Positions 48,869 through 61,400 of a stretch of 64,000 nt of DNA are shown here, piece by piece (within the stretch, counting starts at the first letter, position 1; each line of letters starts with the position of its first letter). The notes beneath the pieces are model-generated. The model did not search any database. It was not told the origin of the DNA and saw nothing but the letters and a program-made list of their open reading frames with translations. The DNA lies in the NCBI RefSeq assembly GCF_000165425.1, contig NW_001799650.1:255183-319182 (forward strand), read 5' to 3'. Source of the stretch: Paramecium tetraurelia. Lineage: Eukaryota > Ciliophora > Oligohymenophorea > Peniculida > Parameciidae. A program made the translations under genes and the position numbers.

Positions 48869-49519
48869 TTTTTAATTATATATTTTAAACTATTGATTTC
48901 TAAATCGCGCATTAGCATAAATCAAACACAATAACATTATCAACTTTAAACTATAGAAAATTTTGAAAACTAAAGGACTATCAGTTGCCTTCTGATTTTA
49001 CCATGTTAACTGTATTCGGAAGTTATTGTCCTAAAAATACTTCAGGAATTATTTGGATAGCATAAGGAAATTATGAAAAATTTATTACTGATGGAGCAAA
49101 ACCATTATATTAGCTATCCTGCCTTATCAAAATTGACAGGATTTGAAAAAGGAATTACTTAATTAATTATGGAAATAAATTTAACAACTAAATCAATCAC
49201 AATACCAGCTAGATTTGAAAATTCAATGGTTAACAACTAAAAATATTTAAAACCTTAGTATTTTATGTAACCGATCTTTTTCAAGTCAATTCTGTTGTAA
49301 TTCAATGTCTATTGCTGGATCATTACCTTTTTATTTACTAAAAGAGTAATTTTAGTAATAGCATTGTAATAAATGGAGGAAAGATGCCCAAATTAGAATA
49401 ACGTAAAAATTATAATGTAATGCATTACTTTGCTAAATTGATTATTATTTTATTTTCATTTTGATAATATTAAAAAATGAAATGTTATTATTAAATTTAT
49501 AGACCATAAATATACTCAA
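48869..49519. other. Spacer between divergent genes with a short open frame
   Basis: About 650 nt. A plus-strand frame at 49003-49146 (47 codons, MLTVFGSYCPKNTSGIIWIA...) has a protein-like look but no partner exon was found. It could be a fragment of a decayed gene. The rest is AT-rich and should hold the promoters for the TmcB-like gene and VAC14. Confidence 0.4.
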
Positions 49520-51812
49520 ATGGATGACAATGTTGTACCTTAACAAATCATCAAATTGTTATAAGATAAAAGCTAGGATAAGAAACAATAAGGATGCCAA
49601 TAATTAAAATCATTAGTTGAATCTTATGCTTAAAGTGGAAAGGAATTGCTAATCAAATAAATAATAGAGACTTTAAAAATAAAACTTACCTCTTAATCAT
49701 AATTATAATATAAAAGATAAGGGATGGTTGCAATTTAAACTGTAGCTGAACTTCTAGTAAAAGAAGTAATCCAAAATTTTATAAATAGTTTCCTCAATTA
49801 GCCGAAAAATGTGTTAAAGACCTAACTTAGCCTATTTTAGAATGCCTAAACGATAAAGAGGATAAGGCGAGATAATATGCTGTTGAATGTTTGCTTTAAT
49901 TAACAAAGATTATGAAAACTATGATCCTTCTAAATTTTAATGAAATATTCGATTATCAACTGGGAAGATCAGCAGAATAAGAATCTTCAATAGTTTAAGC
50001 CATGTTCTTATTGGATTAATTATTAAAGTCTTAGGTGTAAACAGCAGTTCAAGAGAAATTTTTAGATCCGGGAAAACAATATTATTTTAACTTAAACTCG
50101 TTTATGAACTAGTTATAAAACAAACTAAAGACTAGGGTAACATACGTTCGATAATTCCTGCTTGGATGGATAAAAGTCTTAAACCAATGTCATAATAATG
50201 ATTTGTATATTTATTTTCCCATGATACTGGAAGGCATATTCATGATGTTAGGAGAGTCAAATAAGTAAAGCCATTCAGTATTATTAGGGAAGTTCGTAAT
50301 GGAGCTGACTTGCAAGCAAATGAATTCTTGAAATAAGTAGAGATCAAAGTAAATCTAGATTAAAGAGTTAACGAATAAATTATAGAAATTTTGCTTAAAA
50401 TTTGTTAAATGAAAGGAAACCAAAATAATTATGCCAAATTAAATTCTTTACTATGGATTTTTGAATATTTAAGAGTTTTTTAACAAGAATTAGAGGAGGA
50501 ATAAAAATGTAGGTTGGGATTATAACATTCCCCATCACATGTTAAATCAGATGAATATTTGAGGAGCAATACATCTCCAATTTCAAAAAATTAAATATAA
50601 TAATATTTGGGAGGATTTGAATCGCCCTTACGAAAAACTATATTGAACAGTTTAAGCTAAATTTTGGGTCCTATCCTAATATTATTATCTCATGAGGAGG
50701 AGGAAATAAGGAAAGCAGCTTAGAAGACAAATGAATTGTTACTAAAGGTTATGGATAGAATAAAAAATTAATCGGTAGAGTTTATCAACATTGTACCAAC
50801 AATAAAAGAGATGTTAACTGATAAAAAGAGCAATACAGCTGAATCAGCATTAATATGGATGAAACATTTATTAGAAATGTATTCTGAGTCTCTTTTTCCA
50901 ACAATAGAAGATATTTTAACAAAAGTATTTATTATTAGATTAGCTAGCTTATTGACAAATTGGCAGATTCTGAATCTGCTATAGTATAAAACATTATGGA
51001 CGTATTAGCAAATATATCGATGCACAGCCAATATTTTGAAATGGTGATCGACAAAATTTTAATTATGCTTCATAAAAATCAAGAATAATCTGAAAAGAAA
51101 GGAGATTAAATATTTAAGAAGCTATGCTCACTTCTTAATCCATAGAAGGTTTATTTCACAATAACAGCGAAATTATTGGAAATATATTCAGAAAATGATG
51201 TAATTTTTATCAGTAATACTGTTCAAATATTAACCAACCTCTTAATTTCTGAAAAAGAGCTACAAAATCTACGAAATATTCTAAGGAATTTAAAACATGA
51301 AAAGGATGACAAAAAAAAATAACAGAATTAAGAAATCTTCGAAACGCTGTACAGGACATTTTGCTATAATTCAATGAGTGTGATTACTCTATGTTTATTA
51401 TCTGAGGAATATGAGTTGGCTTATAAAATAATTATTAGTTTTTCAGAAGTGGAAGTTAATGAATGTATTTTATCAGAGATAGCCTAATTAATTAATGTTT
51501 TAGAAACGCCAGTATTCATTTGTAATATCAATAACTATTAAAGTTTTAAGGTTACAATTATTAGAGTATGATTCTCATCCATTCTTAATGAAATGTTTGT
51601 TTGGCTTAATGATGCTATTGCCATAAGGAGTTGCTTTCAATACCCTGAGGTAAAGACTTAAAAATGTTTCAAATACTTAAATATAATCCTTGCAATAGGA
51701 CAAGAAAATTGAAATTGAAGAATTTTTGGATATTTAGAGATTGCTGTCATTATTTAGAGACATTCGTTTCTAGTGCATAAATTAAGAATCAAAATAAAAA
51801 GATTAACATTGA
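49520..51812 (+). CDS. VAC14: VAC14, scaffold of the PIKfyve/Fab1 lipid kinase complex
   Basis: Four introns (49766-49788, 50265-50287, one of 23 nt near 50930 and one of 22 nt near 51525 ending AAG) give 733 residues. HEAT-repeat blocks match VAC14: QPILECLNDKEDKARQYAVE, VRQFLLGWIKVLN, FPMILEGIFMMLGESNKEVR, ALIWMKHLLEMYSESLFP. The C-terminal signature is RLQLLEYDSHPFLMKCLFGL followed by MMLLPQGVAFNTLRQRL. VAC14 assembles the kinase and phosphatase that set PtdIns(3,5)P2 on endolysosomes and so controls vacuole size. Convergent with tRNase Z, 22 nt between stops. Confidence 0.95.
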
Positions 51813-51834
51813 TCATTATGTATATTGATATCAT

Positions 51835-54029
51835 TCATTCATTAAATAATTATATAATCTCTTTACTCATTTGACTTAATTTTGAATACTCATTTAAATA
51901 TCCTCCAAAATGGTCGCAACAAAATATAATTCTATCATTCTCCAAATTTTCTTAATTAATTTCTATCTATCTTGAGTATCTCTGAGAATAATGAGTTAAT
52001 GTAATAACTTTTGCGTCAGCAAGCATGCCTACTTTAACAGCCTCAGAAATTGTAGAGTGCATATTTTAAAGTGCATTCTCTTACAAATCATCTGTAAAAG
52101 TGGATTCATGAATTAGAATATCAACATTTTATGATAATTTTATAAATCTATCACATGGTCTTGTATCTCCAGAATAAGATAAAGATCTTCCATCACATAA
52201 ATTTAATCTTACTCCATAAGATTATGGGCAATGCTCAACAGGCGTAACTTTTATAGAATCTAATTCAAATTAATCCTTCAAACAACTTATAAGGTCTTCA
52301 TAGTTTTTAATGAAATTTTAATTATCTTAAATTTATACTAATTCACCTTATCTAATTCGACATTAATGAAAACAATCCTTTATTAATTGATTAATATCTT
52401 CTTTAAAATCCTAATCAAATTATTACGACACAATAATTTTCCAATTACATTACTCTCCTAAGATTTCCTTGAAAAACATCAGCCAAGGAACTACTATTGC
52501 AGGCACAATTAAATATATTTCATTATGGCATTTACATAAATTATGAACAATTTATAATAAACCTAAATGATGATCGCTATGAGCATGGCTTATCCAAATA
52601 ATTAGTGGCTTATTATCAAGAACTATATTTTCATCGCTGATCTATTTAAAAGTTCCTTCTCCACAATCTAAAATAATGTTAGATTTCAATTTTTCATTCA
52701 CTAAAATAATCCCTGAAACATTTCTTAACTATCCTGGTTTCATAGAACAAGTACCTAAAAATATTAATCTTATATGATCGATTCCTTTTTATTAAAATTA
52801 TTATTAATAGTTTTTGAATTAAATGTTAGTAAACATCTCAGACATTATTTTTGGGGAAAAATTCTAAACTGGTTTATACCCCTATTATTTCGTTGGGAGA
52901 ATTAAATATTCAAAAAGAGGAATGTAGCCAAATATTTAGTTTACATCTTTAAAATCAATAGGTATGGGTCTTAATTTTAAGCATTCAATATGAGGAAAAT
53001 TAAATGGATATTGTTTATGTAAAAAATTTGATAAAAGTTCTGATAAAGGTTGGATCTTCATATGTGTTTAACAAATCTTATCATCACTTTCCTTATAATA
53101 GTTACAGAAAATATGATTAAAGTAGGAATATTTTTTAATAAAGTCAATATAGTATTCTTCCTAAATTTGGTGAGATAAATGAAAAACAGCAACTAAATTT
53201 ACCTATTTTGCTTGAAATTATTCCAGAGTCTTCTTGAATTCTATATGACCCATCAATTTCTACATTTATTCTTCATTTCCAATATCCAAAATAATTGCAA
53301 CTTAAGGTATAATGTCAGGTTCTTTTACTTATTCAATTGTAACTATTTATCCATCTTCTAGAATAACTTTGCCATTCTTTGACAAATCTTGCATTTTATT
53401 AGCAGGAACTTTAAATTATTGTAATTTATCTTTATTGTAGTTACCTGGTTAGGGGAATGATGAAATGACATATTGAATTGTATCATTTATTTCAATAGCT
53501 TATATTTATATATTTTGATCCTTAAACAAAGTTGAATTTTTCATATAGATAGAAGCATCATTAGATTCTTTTGGATCAATAATATGCTCCTTAATTATTT
53601 TCAAGAGTATTCTTATAACTTACAATCGTTCTGCTGCAATAGTTCTTCTATTAGCTTTGTATCTTTTGTTCCCAATAAGCAGTTTCCATTAAATTCTTAC
53701 ACCGAATAAGGTAATGTTTTAAAACCTCCTATTTCATTATATCTTTTCATATTGATTAATTTACAAAGTCCTTTTGGCCCATAAATTTTTGTATTAACTC
53801 CACAATTTTATGCCAATAATGTTGATAAATATCCAAAACAACCAGTTGTTGTTTGTGTGCTCAATCTGGTAAAAAATATTCGAGGCCCTTGATTGATTTT
53901 TACTTAATTGTCTTTTGTGAACCTTTAAAATCCATCCGGAAGATTAAAAATATACCTAATATTATCAAAGGAGCAAACAATATTTGGAGTTTCTTAATTT
54001 TTAATAACTTAAAAGGAAAATCTCACCAT
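51835..54029 (-). CDS. ELAC2: tRNase Z, long form (ELAC2-like)
   Basis: Introns 53743-53764 (22 nt) and 53590-53623 (34 nt) give 712 residues. The N-terminal half is the inactive metallo-beta-lactamase copy (NIRYIFNLPDGFQRFT, PRIFFTRLST, QNCGVNTKIYGPKGL). The C-terminal half is catalytic: GTCSMKPGQLRNVSGI, the zinc-binding SHAHSDHHLG (H-x-H-x-D-H), VTPVEHCPQSYGVRL, SYSGDTRPC, HESTF and THYSQRY. It cuts the 3' trailer from pre-tRNAs in nucleus and/or mitochondria. The flanking 3' neighbour VAC14 ends 22 nt away. One intron at 34 nt is at the upper end for this genome. Confidence 0.95.
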
Positions 54030-56640
54030 AATTAATATTGCAGCAATATTTAAATTATAGAAATATAAAAATAATTGAAATCAATGATTTAAATCTTTAT
54101 TCATTTTAATCAATTAATATTAAGTTTTTGTAGTTATTTGTACGAAAAGACGATCTTCATTATTTTGGGACTTCAATAAGCATTCTACTGAATTCCATAA
54201 GTATTTCATTATGTTGTACTTCGCAACAATAGTTAATTCATCATTGTCTGCTTTGGCGTCAGTGATATTTCTTCAAACCATACCACCTGTTGATATCAAT
54301 ATTGCACTTTTCAATTTCAAAATTTATAATGGTTAATAAAAGATTCATACTCAGTAAAATAATTGGTTTAATATAATCAATAACAGGTTTCCTAAGATGG
54401 CAATCTAAAGTCGAAAGAGAAATAAAAATATATAAACAAATAATATCATTCAAATATCAAAGGTTATAAAAATGAATAATATGAAAGATGGCTAACTAAT
54501 TAAAAGAAACCCCAATAAAGGTTGGGTTTTGAATCAAATCTAGATAATCAAACACTCCACACACATGAAGCATAAAATCGAAATCAATTTAAACCTAAAT
54601 TAATTAGGGACGAAGTCTAGTAATTCTATCCTAATAAATATTAAATTTGATTTTCTTATATATTATTGCATTTTATAAGATTCCCCTTTAGCTATTGACT
54701 AAACACTCATTTCAGATATTTTACATTTTTATTTTCAATAGATTCATTGTCTCCTTAATTTGTTACAGATATAGTAAAGTTATTTATTATGGTTGATTAT
54801 TATCTATTTAACATCTAAAGAATGATTTGTTACAGATTGGATAATTCAATAAGTTCAAATATCAAGATAAGTACATAATTAAAGGTTAGTTATGTTGTAA
54901 AGTATATCTAAAGGTTGAATATGTTAGAATAAAGTTGTCTGATATTAAAATTTTGAGTTATATGATTAGGAAGATGATTTTTTGATTGCACCACTACAAT
55001 GATTATGATACTTACACACCTTTCTAAATAAAATGGGCAACTTTATAATATTTGCTGATATTGTGTTTCTTATTCTAGCATTCTCCAGATCAGTTTCCTC
55101 ATATAAAAGGAAATGCTACAACTTGTGAAGAAAATTCTAGTCTCTGTCCTTTATTCTTTAGAAGGATTCATAAGTGTGTGATATCAAGATATCATAAACG
55201 CTATTCCATTGGATGACTAATACATCTCTCAGATTCTATTATGTTCTATTTCTTTTCATCATCATTATTCATATTCTGGATTGTTATAAAAATATCATTA
55301 ATTTATATTATTATAATTTATTTTGAAAACATTTCATTATAAGTTTCTCTATATACAAATTTAATTTTCTTTTTCCTTTGAGACTATAGTTTTTTGATAA
55401 TTCGATTTAAGACTTAAAAGTTAAATATTCTTGCTTTAAATGATTGAAGTTGAACCTTCATAACAATATTACTTTGAGATTAAAATTCTAATTCCAGAAA
55501 AAATCAATAATCTTCATTTTCATTAGTAATGTATTTACATTTAAAGACCCATTAAAATCTAAATATTAAAATAATATATATTAATATAAATAAAGTTATA
55601 TAGAATAGATAAGGAATTAATATATATGAAATTATTTATTAAAGTTACTTATTTTATTATCAATGCGATGAATTTATTTTTCTGATTTATTGATCAAATT
55701 AAGGTCTTATCTTCGACCTAAAATTAATTAATATTAACAAGAAATATGTTTGGCATAAATAAAAACTTATGATTTAACTATTGGACCTGCATTTTGCTAA
55801 TTTGATAGCAATCTATGCAGTTTTCATAAAATGATCAATTCAAATAGATCAACACGCTTCTAGTTGTCGTTGTATTTAATTATTCTAATTAACTAAGCAG
55901 TACAATTAATTTTAAAATATGCACAAAAGACAAAATTGGAACATCAAGGTTTCCAAACATCTAACGTATTAAGATGCAGTAAAAAGTCTTTTATCGGTCA
56001 TAGCACACACTTATTATTTATGCTACATTGTATCTAAATAGAATATAAAGTAGCCGTTTGTACAATAATTCTTTTGGTTGCTTGAATATATTTGATATCA
56101 ATTACTACTCTTGGGAAATTTTGTTTATTATTATCCCAATACAAATGTTGAACCTAACTACATTAACACACTCTGAAAGTATTTTTGCATGAATTATTTG
56201 CTGTAACCGATTAGTTAGTACAAATAATTGCATTTAGATTAGTATATGGTAAAATGTATCCTCTATGTAGAAGATTTGCACCACAGCATCTAGAAGAACA
56301 AGTTTGAGACTATTGATATCCATCAACTCAACCTGTAAATAGAGTAAAAGTATGAAGGACCAGCAACATTCAAATAATAACCTTGAAAAAAAAGGCGAAA
56401 TAATAAGTTCTGAAAGTAAAACTATTAGTACAGGATAAGGTTCATAATTATAAATCCATAAAATTTTGATTAGCTTGTGCTAAATATTCAGATAATTCGA
56501 CTTTAAAGTTAAGGTTATGCACATAATTTTTCTCGTAAACATATTATTGGATTTAAATACTTTTTAAGAATTCAAAAAAAAGACTCACATCCTTACTCTA
56601 TTATAGAGCTACCTACTGTTAAGATACACAAAAGGATATT
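54030..56640. other. Gene-free AT-rich region
   Basis: About 2.6 kb without a supported gene on either strand, by far the longest such stretch up to here. Open frames are short and do not show the TAA/TAG-rich yet TGA-free pattern of the genes. It contains a telomere-like palindrome at 54507-54530. It leads directly into the decayed Cys-rich gene. Confidence 0.55.
54507..54530. repeat. Short telomere-like inverted repeat
   Basis: AAACCCCAA is followed after 6 nt by TTGGGTTTT. The arms pair with one bulged C. The units resemble the C4A2/C3A3 and G4T2/G3T3 telomere repeats of Paramecium in opposite orientations. It is too short to call an old telomere fusion. Confidence 0.35.
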
Positions 56641-59600
56641 TCTTAAAATAAAACTCTTAGTGCTATCTGCTTCAACATGTAATTAACTTAGAATAAATCT
56701 ACTAAAGCGTTTACAAGGTTTCCAGACACCGACTCTGCTCTTCCTGTGATTCATGTATTCTGAGTAATTATCTTGGTCATAGTGCATCTTCCTCATCTTG
56801 TGATTGTGTAAATTTCATGATATTTTATTAGCATCTCACTTAAGCATTGTGGTGATTGCTTCTTTGGTCACACTTGCAAATTATATGCCATCATCTGGTG
56901 CATCCACTAAATGTCAGGATAGGTGGACAAATTATACTGCTGGCAAGGATTGTAAATAAGCAGATTTTGATACATTCTTATGATTAGCTAATAGTCATTT
57001 TTCTACCTTTGTTATTCTATTGTTCTTTCTAGACATTTCAATGCTAATGTAGCTCTAAATTTATATTATATCCACCCCTTTATTTGAAAAAAGCTGAATT
57101 TATGATTCATCCCTCCTAAAACCTGTAATTTTTTTGTTAGAAATGAAACTGTTGCATGAATAATGCTCTATTGGTTATACAACTTTTCATCAACTTATGA
57201 TCAAACCTTTAAATGATCTTTAATTTATTAAATGAATCCTGATAGATTTAAATATTGTTAAACTGCTATTAGCTGTGCTACTAATTTCCAAGCTGTTATA
57301 TCTCTTCTTCTTAATAAAAATACACATCATATCTACATATCTGCTTAACTAGATGCTTCACTTCTTGAGAATACACTCGATATATTCCATATTTCTTTTA
57401 TAATAATACAGGTTATGTTCTATGTTTTTTGGTATTTGATCATAATATTTCAATAACTAAAACACATATTGATGGCTATACCAAATATGGCAGTAATGGC
57501 AATCAGTTTTATAATTGACATTGTAAACTTAATTGTTCAATCCTTTGCTATTATTTTTCGAATGTACTAGCGAGATCTAAATCTCTGTAAATTGTGAGCA
57601 TTTTGCAAATAATTGTAATATTTATAAATCTTCATTTAAGTTTCCGTGTATGATGCTTCTTTTTGAATGCTATTAGTTAAAATATAAATTTTCAAGTAGT
57701 AGGTGTATCAGTCGTTCTAGATCCTAGAGACACTTGTTTTATTTATTAAACTTAATTATTTGCTGATATTTGATTCAATTATGCTTTGTTGTTTGCCTCA
57801 TAATTAAATGAAAGGTTCTGATTGTAGCTTAACCCCAAAATCATGCTGGCTGAATTTAAAGTTGAGCAGAATGTGCATCTAGTGAAACTATGTTAAATAG
57901 TGCAGAACAAATAATAATTTGGTGTAACATTTAACATAACCTATCCTTCAAACTATTGTGGTTACTCTTTAAATGTTTGCACTTTTTCCTAATTTACATC
58001 TTGCGCTAGCTCTCTGTACAAAATATACATGATGGATTAAAGTTTGTTTTTAGTGTGGCATGAATTATTTTCACTGTTTTATAGCTTTCACAAGTTCAAA
58101 TATTCATTATGTTGGACTTCATTTTTTCTAAATATATCTCAACATACTAGGCATGTTAAACTTAATGTAAGAATTAACCGCTTTATTTAATGTTAATGCA
58201 TAATTAGATATTCTAATGTTGGGTCTTGATATTGTCCATCCTCTAGTTTTATTGGTAGATATTTCTAAACTCCCAAACTTGAACAGCTAATTATTTATTA
58301 ATGATTCTGGAAATTTAAAGTTCATGTACACTTATGTGTGTCAGGAGTTTGATATTATACCATTCCTTCTCAAATCGAAAAAGCATCTTTAGAGTTTATT
58401 TTGTTCTTATTCTGAACTCCAGATTATAGTACTCTTTTCTTTTTTAATTTGGTTAGCTTCAATTCCTTTTGAATTTTGTGCATCAAATTTGTATTTTGTT
58501 ACTTACAGTTTCTTCTCCAATAAACTATCATGTTTGTTGTTCCTGTAGTAGTGCCTACAATTCGACAAATAAATTACTTATCCTAATTTGGAATTGAATT
58601 ATACCATGTGTTAAATGTGTATACACCTTTACTTGTAACTTATTTTATAAAGCTATTATTATACTAAAAATGCATGGTATCCCCTATGGCATTTCATATA
58701 ACATGCCTGACACAATTTATTTATCCTGTAATTATTTTGATAAACGACATACCATACTGATTCTAGTAATACAGCATGGTACTCACATGTTTCTATATAT
58801 TTCCTTCATCTTAATGTTTGCGTTGGCTGCTATATGTCCAAATTTGGAGATAGCCTAATTTGAATATGCTAGCATTCTGGCAATCCTAAAATATTTTTGG
58901 CTCCTTGCCTTGAATTTCATTCAATACTAATGGACATAAATTTCACTAATGGATTATCTATATTGCTTTAAGGTACACCAGCCCCTTCTAAACGTCTTCT
59001 CCCACTTTGCTTCAAAAATTCATTAGTAATTTGCAAATAAATGTGTGTTGTGACCAAAATGCACATTGTATACTTTTTTGTAACTACTTAAAATTAAACA
59101 TTTCACCAAACAAAATTAACCCTATGGCGTTTAATTTGCGAAACTATGTTAAGAAAAAAGTGCATATTTCGTTACATCTTTTGTATATTAAGATTGCTTC
59201 AGAAATGCAACTGCTGTTAAAAAATGTTTGCTAAAGTTCTATCTCTTAATCACGCTGCATTACTTGCTCAATTAAATGTGCTAACCAGTATTTTTTATCA
59301 AAGAGGATATTTCTTGAATGATAACTCATAGGATTCATATAAACAGCTCATGCATTTTAGTGTTTGCAGATAAGTTTTGTAATTAACGTAAAATTGTAAT
59401 AATTGCAATTTCAACAGCAAATGTTATTCTTAATGCATTTTATTCTGATTCTGGTTCTAAAACATCCAAATTAATGATAATTCCTTGACAATACTATTGA
59501 GTATGGCTACCAATTAAGGATTGGTTGATGTCATCCAACGATTATAGCAATCCTAAATGATATATTACTTATGTTTGTGACTTGTAAATTCCTGTTTTGA

Positions 59601-61400
59601 TATACCTCTTTTTGTTTTCATGCGTAATTTCATGCTAAACTTATCTTCGGCAGCTTCATTTGCAATAATTTCCAATTATTTCTTGACTTTTTTTTATAAT
59701 GTTTATGTTTATCTCTAATTAATTATAATTTTTTAAACTATTCTTCTGCTAATTGCCTATTATATTCACTTAATAAGCTAATCCTTTTACAAGGCTTTTC
59801 ATGCAACTCAAAGTTTAGAATGTCTTGATAGCTACATGATATTAACTACCTTTAATAAAAGCTCACCACTCTAATCTCAATGCTTGGTATATAATTAATT
59901 ATATCTCATTTACATATCCTTATGGTTGTCTGTGGTATTTCAAGTTGCTCTAGATGTATTGTAGTCTAAGTTGGGAATTAGTTTTAAATTAATTCAACAC
60001 TTTACTTCCTGCACAATTTGTTTGACATCACTTAGCTTGTTAAACTTTCTCTTTGTACTTATGCTTCACTTGACCTAGTGCTAAATGTTCATTTTGAAAT
60101 CCCAGATTAAAGATGAATTGATATGCATAATTAGCCATAATTAATGGCGTAATTGTTAATGCTCTTATCTAACATTTACTTTATCCGATGATTGCTGGCT
60201 ATTTCAGAAATTGAACTAAGAAACTTTTTTGACAGCTTTTAACTGTGTAAGCTTCAACAATTCTGTTGCCTGTTTATATATCGCAAATAAAATTAAGTGC
60301 TGCATTTTAAGTATATTATATTATACAATCAGAAAAGATGGCTTGCAAAATTTTGATGATCACAAACTTCATGAACTACTTATTTTACATTAATTATGCT
60401 TGTTTGTATTTTGACAATCTTGCAAGTATAATTGTGTTACTGGCTATGGATTACTGCCATATAAGACACGTTTAGCTTACGCCCCCATGACTTGTCATTA
60501 GTTTCCTTCTTGATATTTTAGTAACGGCAATATTGGAAATGATGTTATTAAACTATTGCAAAAATTAATAATATATTGAGTTACTATTTATTCAATCAAT
60601 TTTAAAAAACCATAAAGCCAATATCTGATCCAAGTTGGCTAGTAATTGTTAATTTCCCTCAACTGAACCTTAAGAAAATTGTTGATCTTGCATTTTTTTA
60701 TATTGTCTTTATTATGGATATTGAGACTCAGGCTTTTGTTTCAGTTGCCCTAAAAATCAGAATCAATCTTACCAATATCTTGCTGATATAGATGTTAAAA
60801 ATGCCAACTACCTTTTTTATAAGTACGATCCAGAACAGTTTTTTTTTAATGATGTCTTCTTTGTTGAACGGAGCCATTAAAATTAATCAATTGAGTGAAA
60901 AAATTATAAGACATAAAATATTAATTGTTCATATTAGGCTATATCTGTAAAAAATATCCTAATAGATTTAATTTATCGACAAAGCTTGCGCATGATGCAT
61001 ATCTGGATTAATTCTGAATGAAGATGCTTTTATTAATACACTTCATTGTTTAACTGTATCTTCTGGATAGACCACTTTCTAGTAGAACATAACTTGCTCA
61101 TTTGTCATAGTTAGGAGTAGCTCTATATATTAAGCACACTTTGGATCACCAGATGGATGCACTATTAATTTGTAATGAAAATTCTACTGTTGAGCTTTTG
61201 ATGTTGCTTCTCTCCTACCACTTGTAATGCTTTAAACTCTTCTTGTAAGGAGTACTGGAAACTAAACCATTACTACATTTTGTGCTGATTGTTATACTGG
61301 AGGATACTGTTCATCAAATTGTATTATTCTGTAAGAAATGCGCTTATACAGGATATGATAAACGGCTTCCTTTTTCCCTGAATCTTTTTAAATGAGTAGC
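56640..61400 (+). pseudogene. Decayed Cys-rich surface (immobilisation) antigen gene
   Basis: Over about 4.8 kb the plus strand shows separate short frames, split by TGA and frameshifts, that have the Cys/Thr/Ser style of Paramecium surface antigens. 56745-56810 begins CDSCILSNYLG and ends with CDCV. 56891-56980 reads TKCQDRWTNYTAGKDC then ADFDTFL, close to the antigen repeat style (C.... T.C..ADCDTFL). 60996-61175 reads CISGLILNEDAFINTLHCLT and QQNITCSF. 61254-61322 reads TTFCADCYTGGYCSSNC. Intact antigen genes are single-exon and several kb long, matching the size. Intermediate stretches are too decayed to read, so the exact ends are unknown. Small intact-looking frames in it are by-products. 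Confidence 0.6.

Noticed and set aside
59007..59234. 75-codon plus-strand frame in the decayed region
   Set aside because: Composition is not Cys-rich and it has no conserved motif. A chance frame inside pseudogenic sequence.
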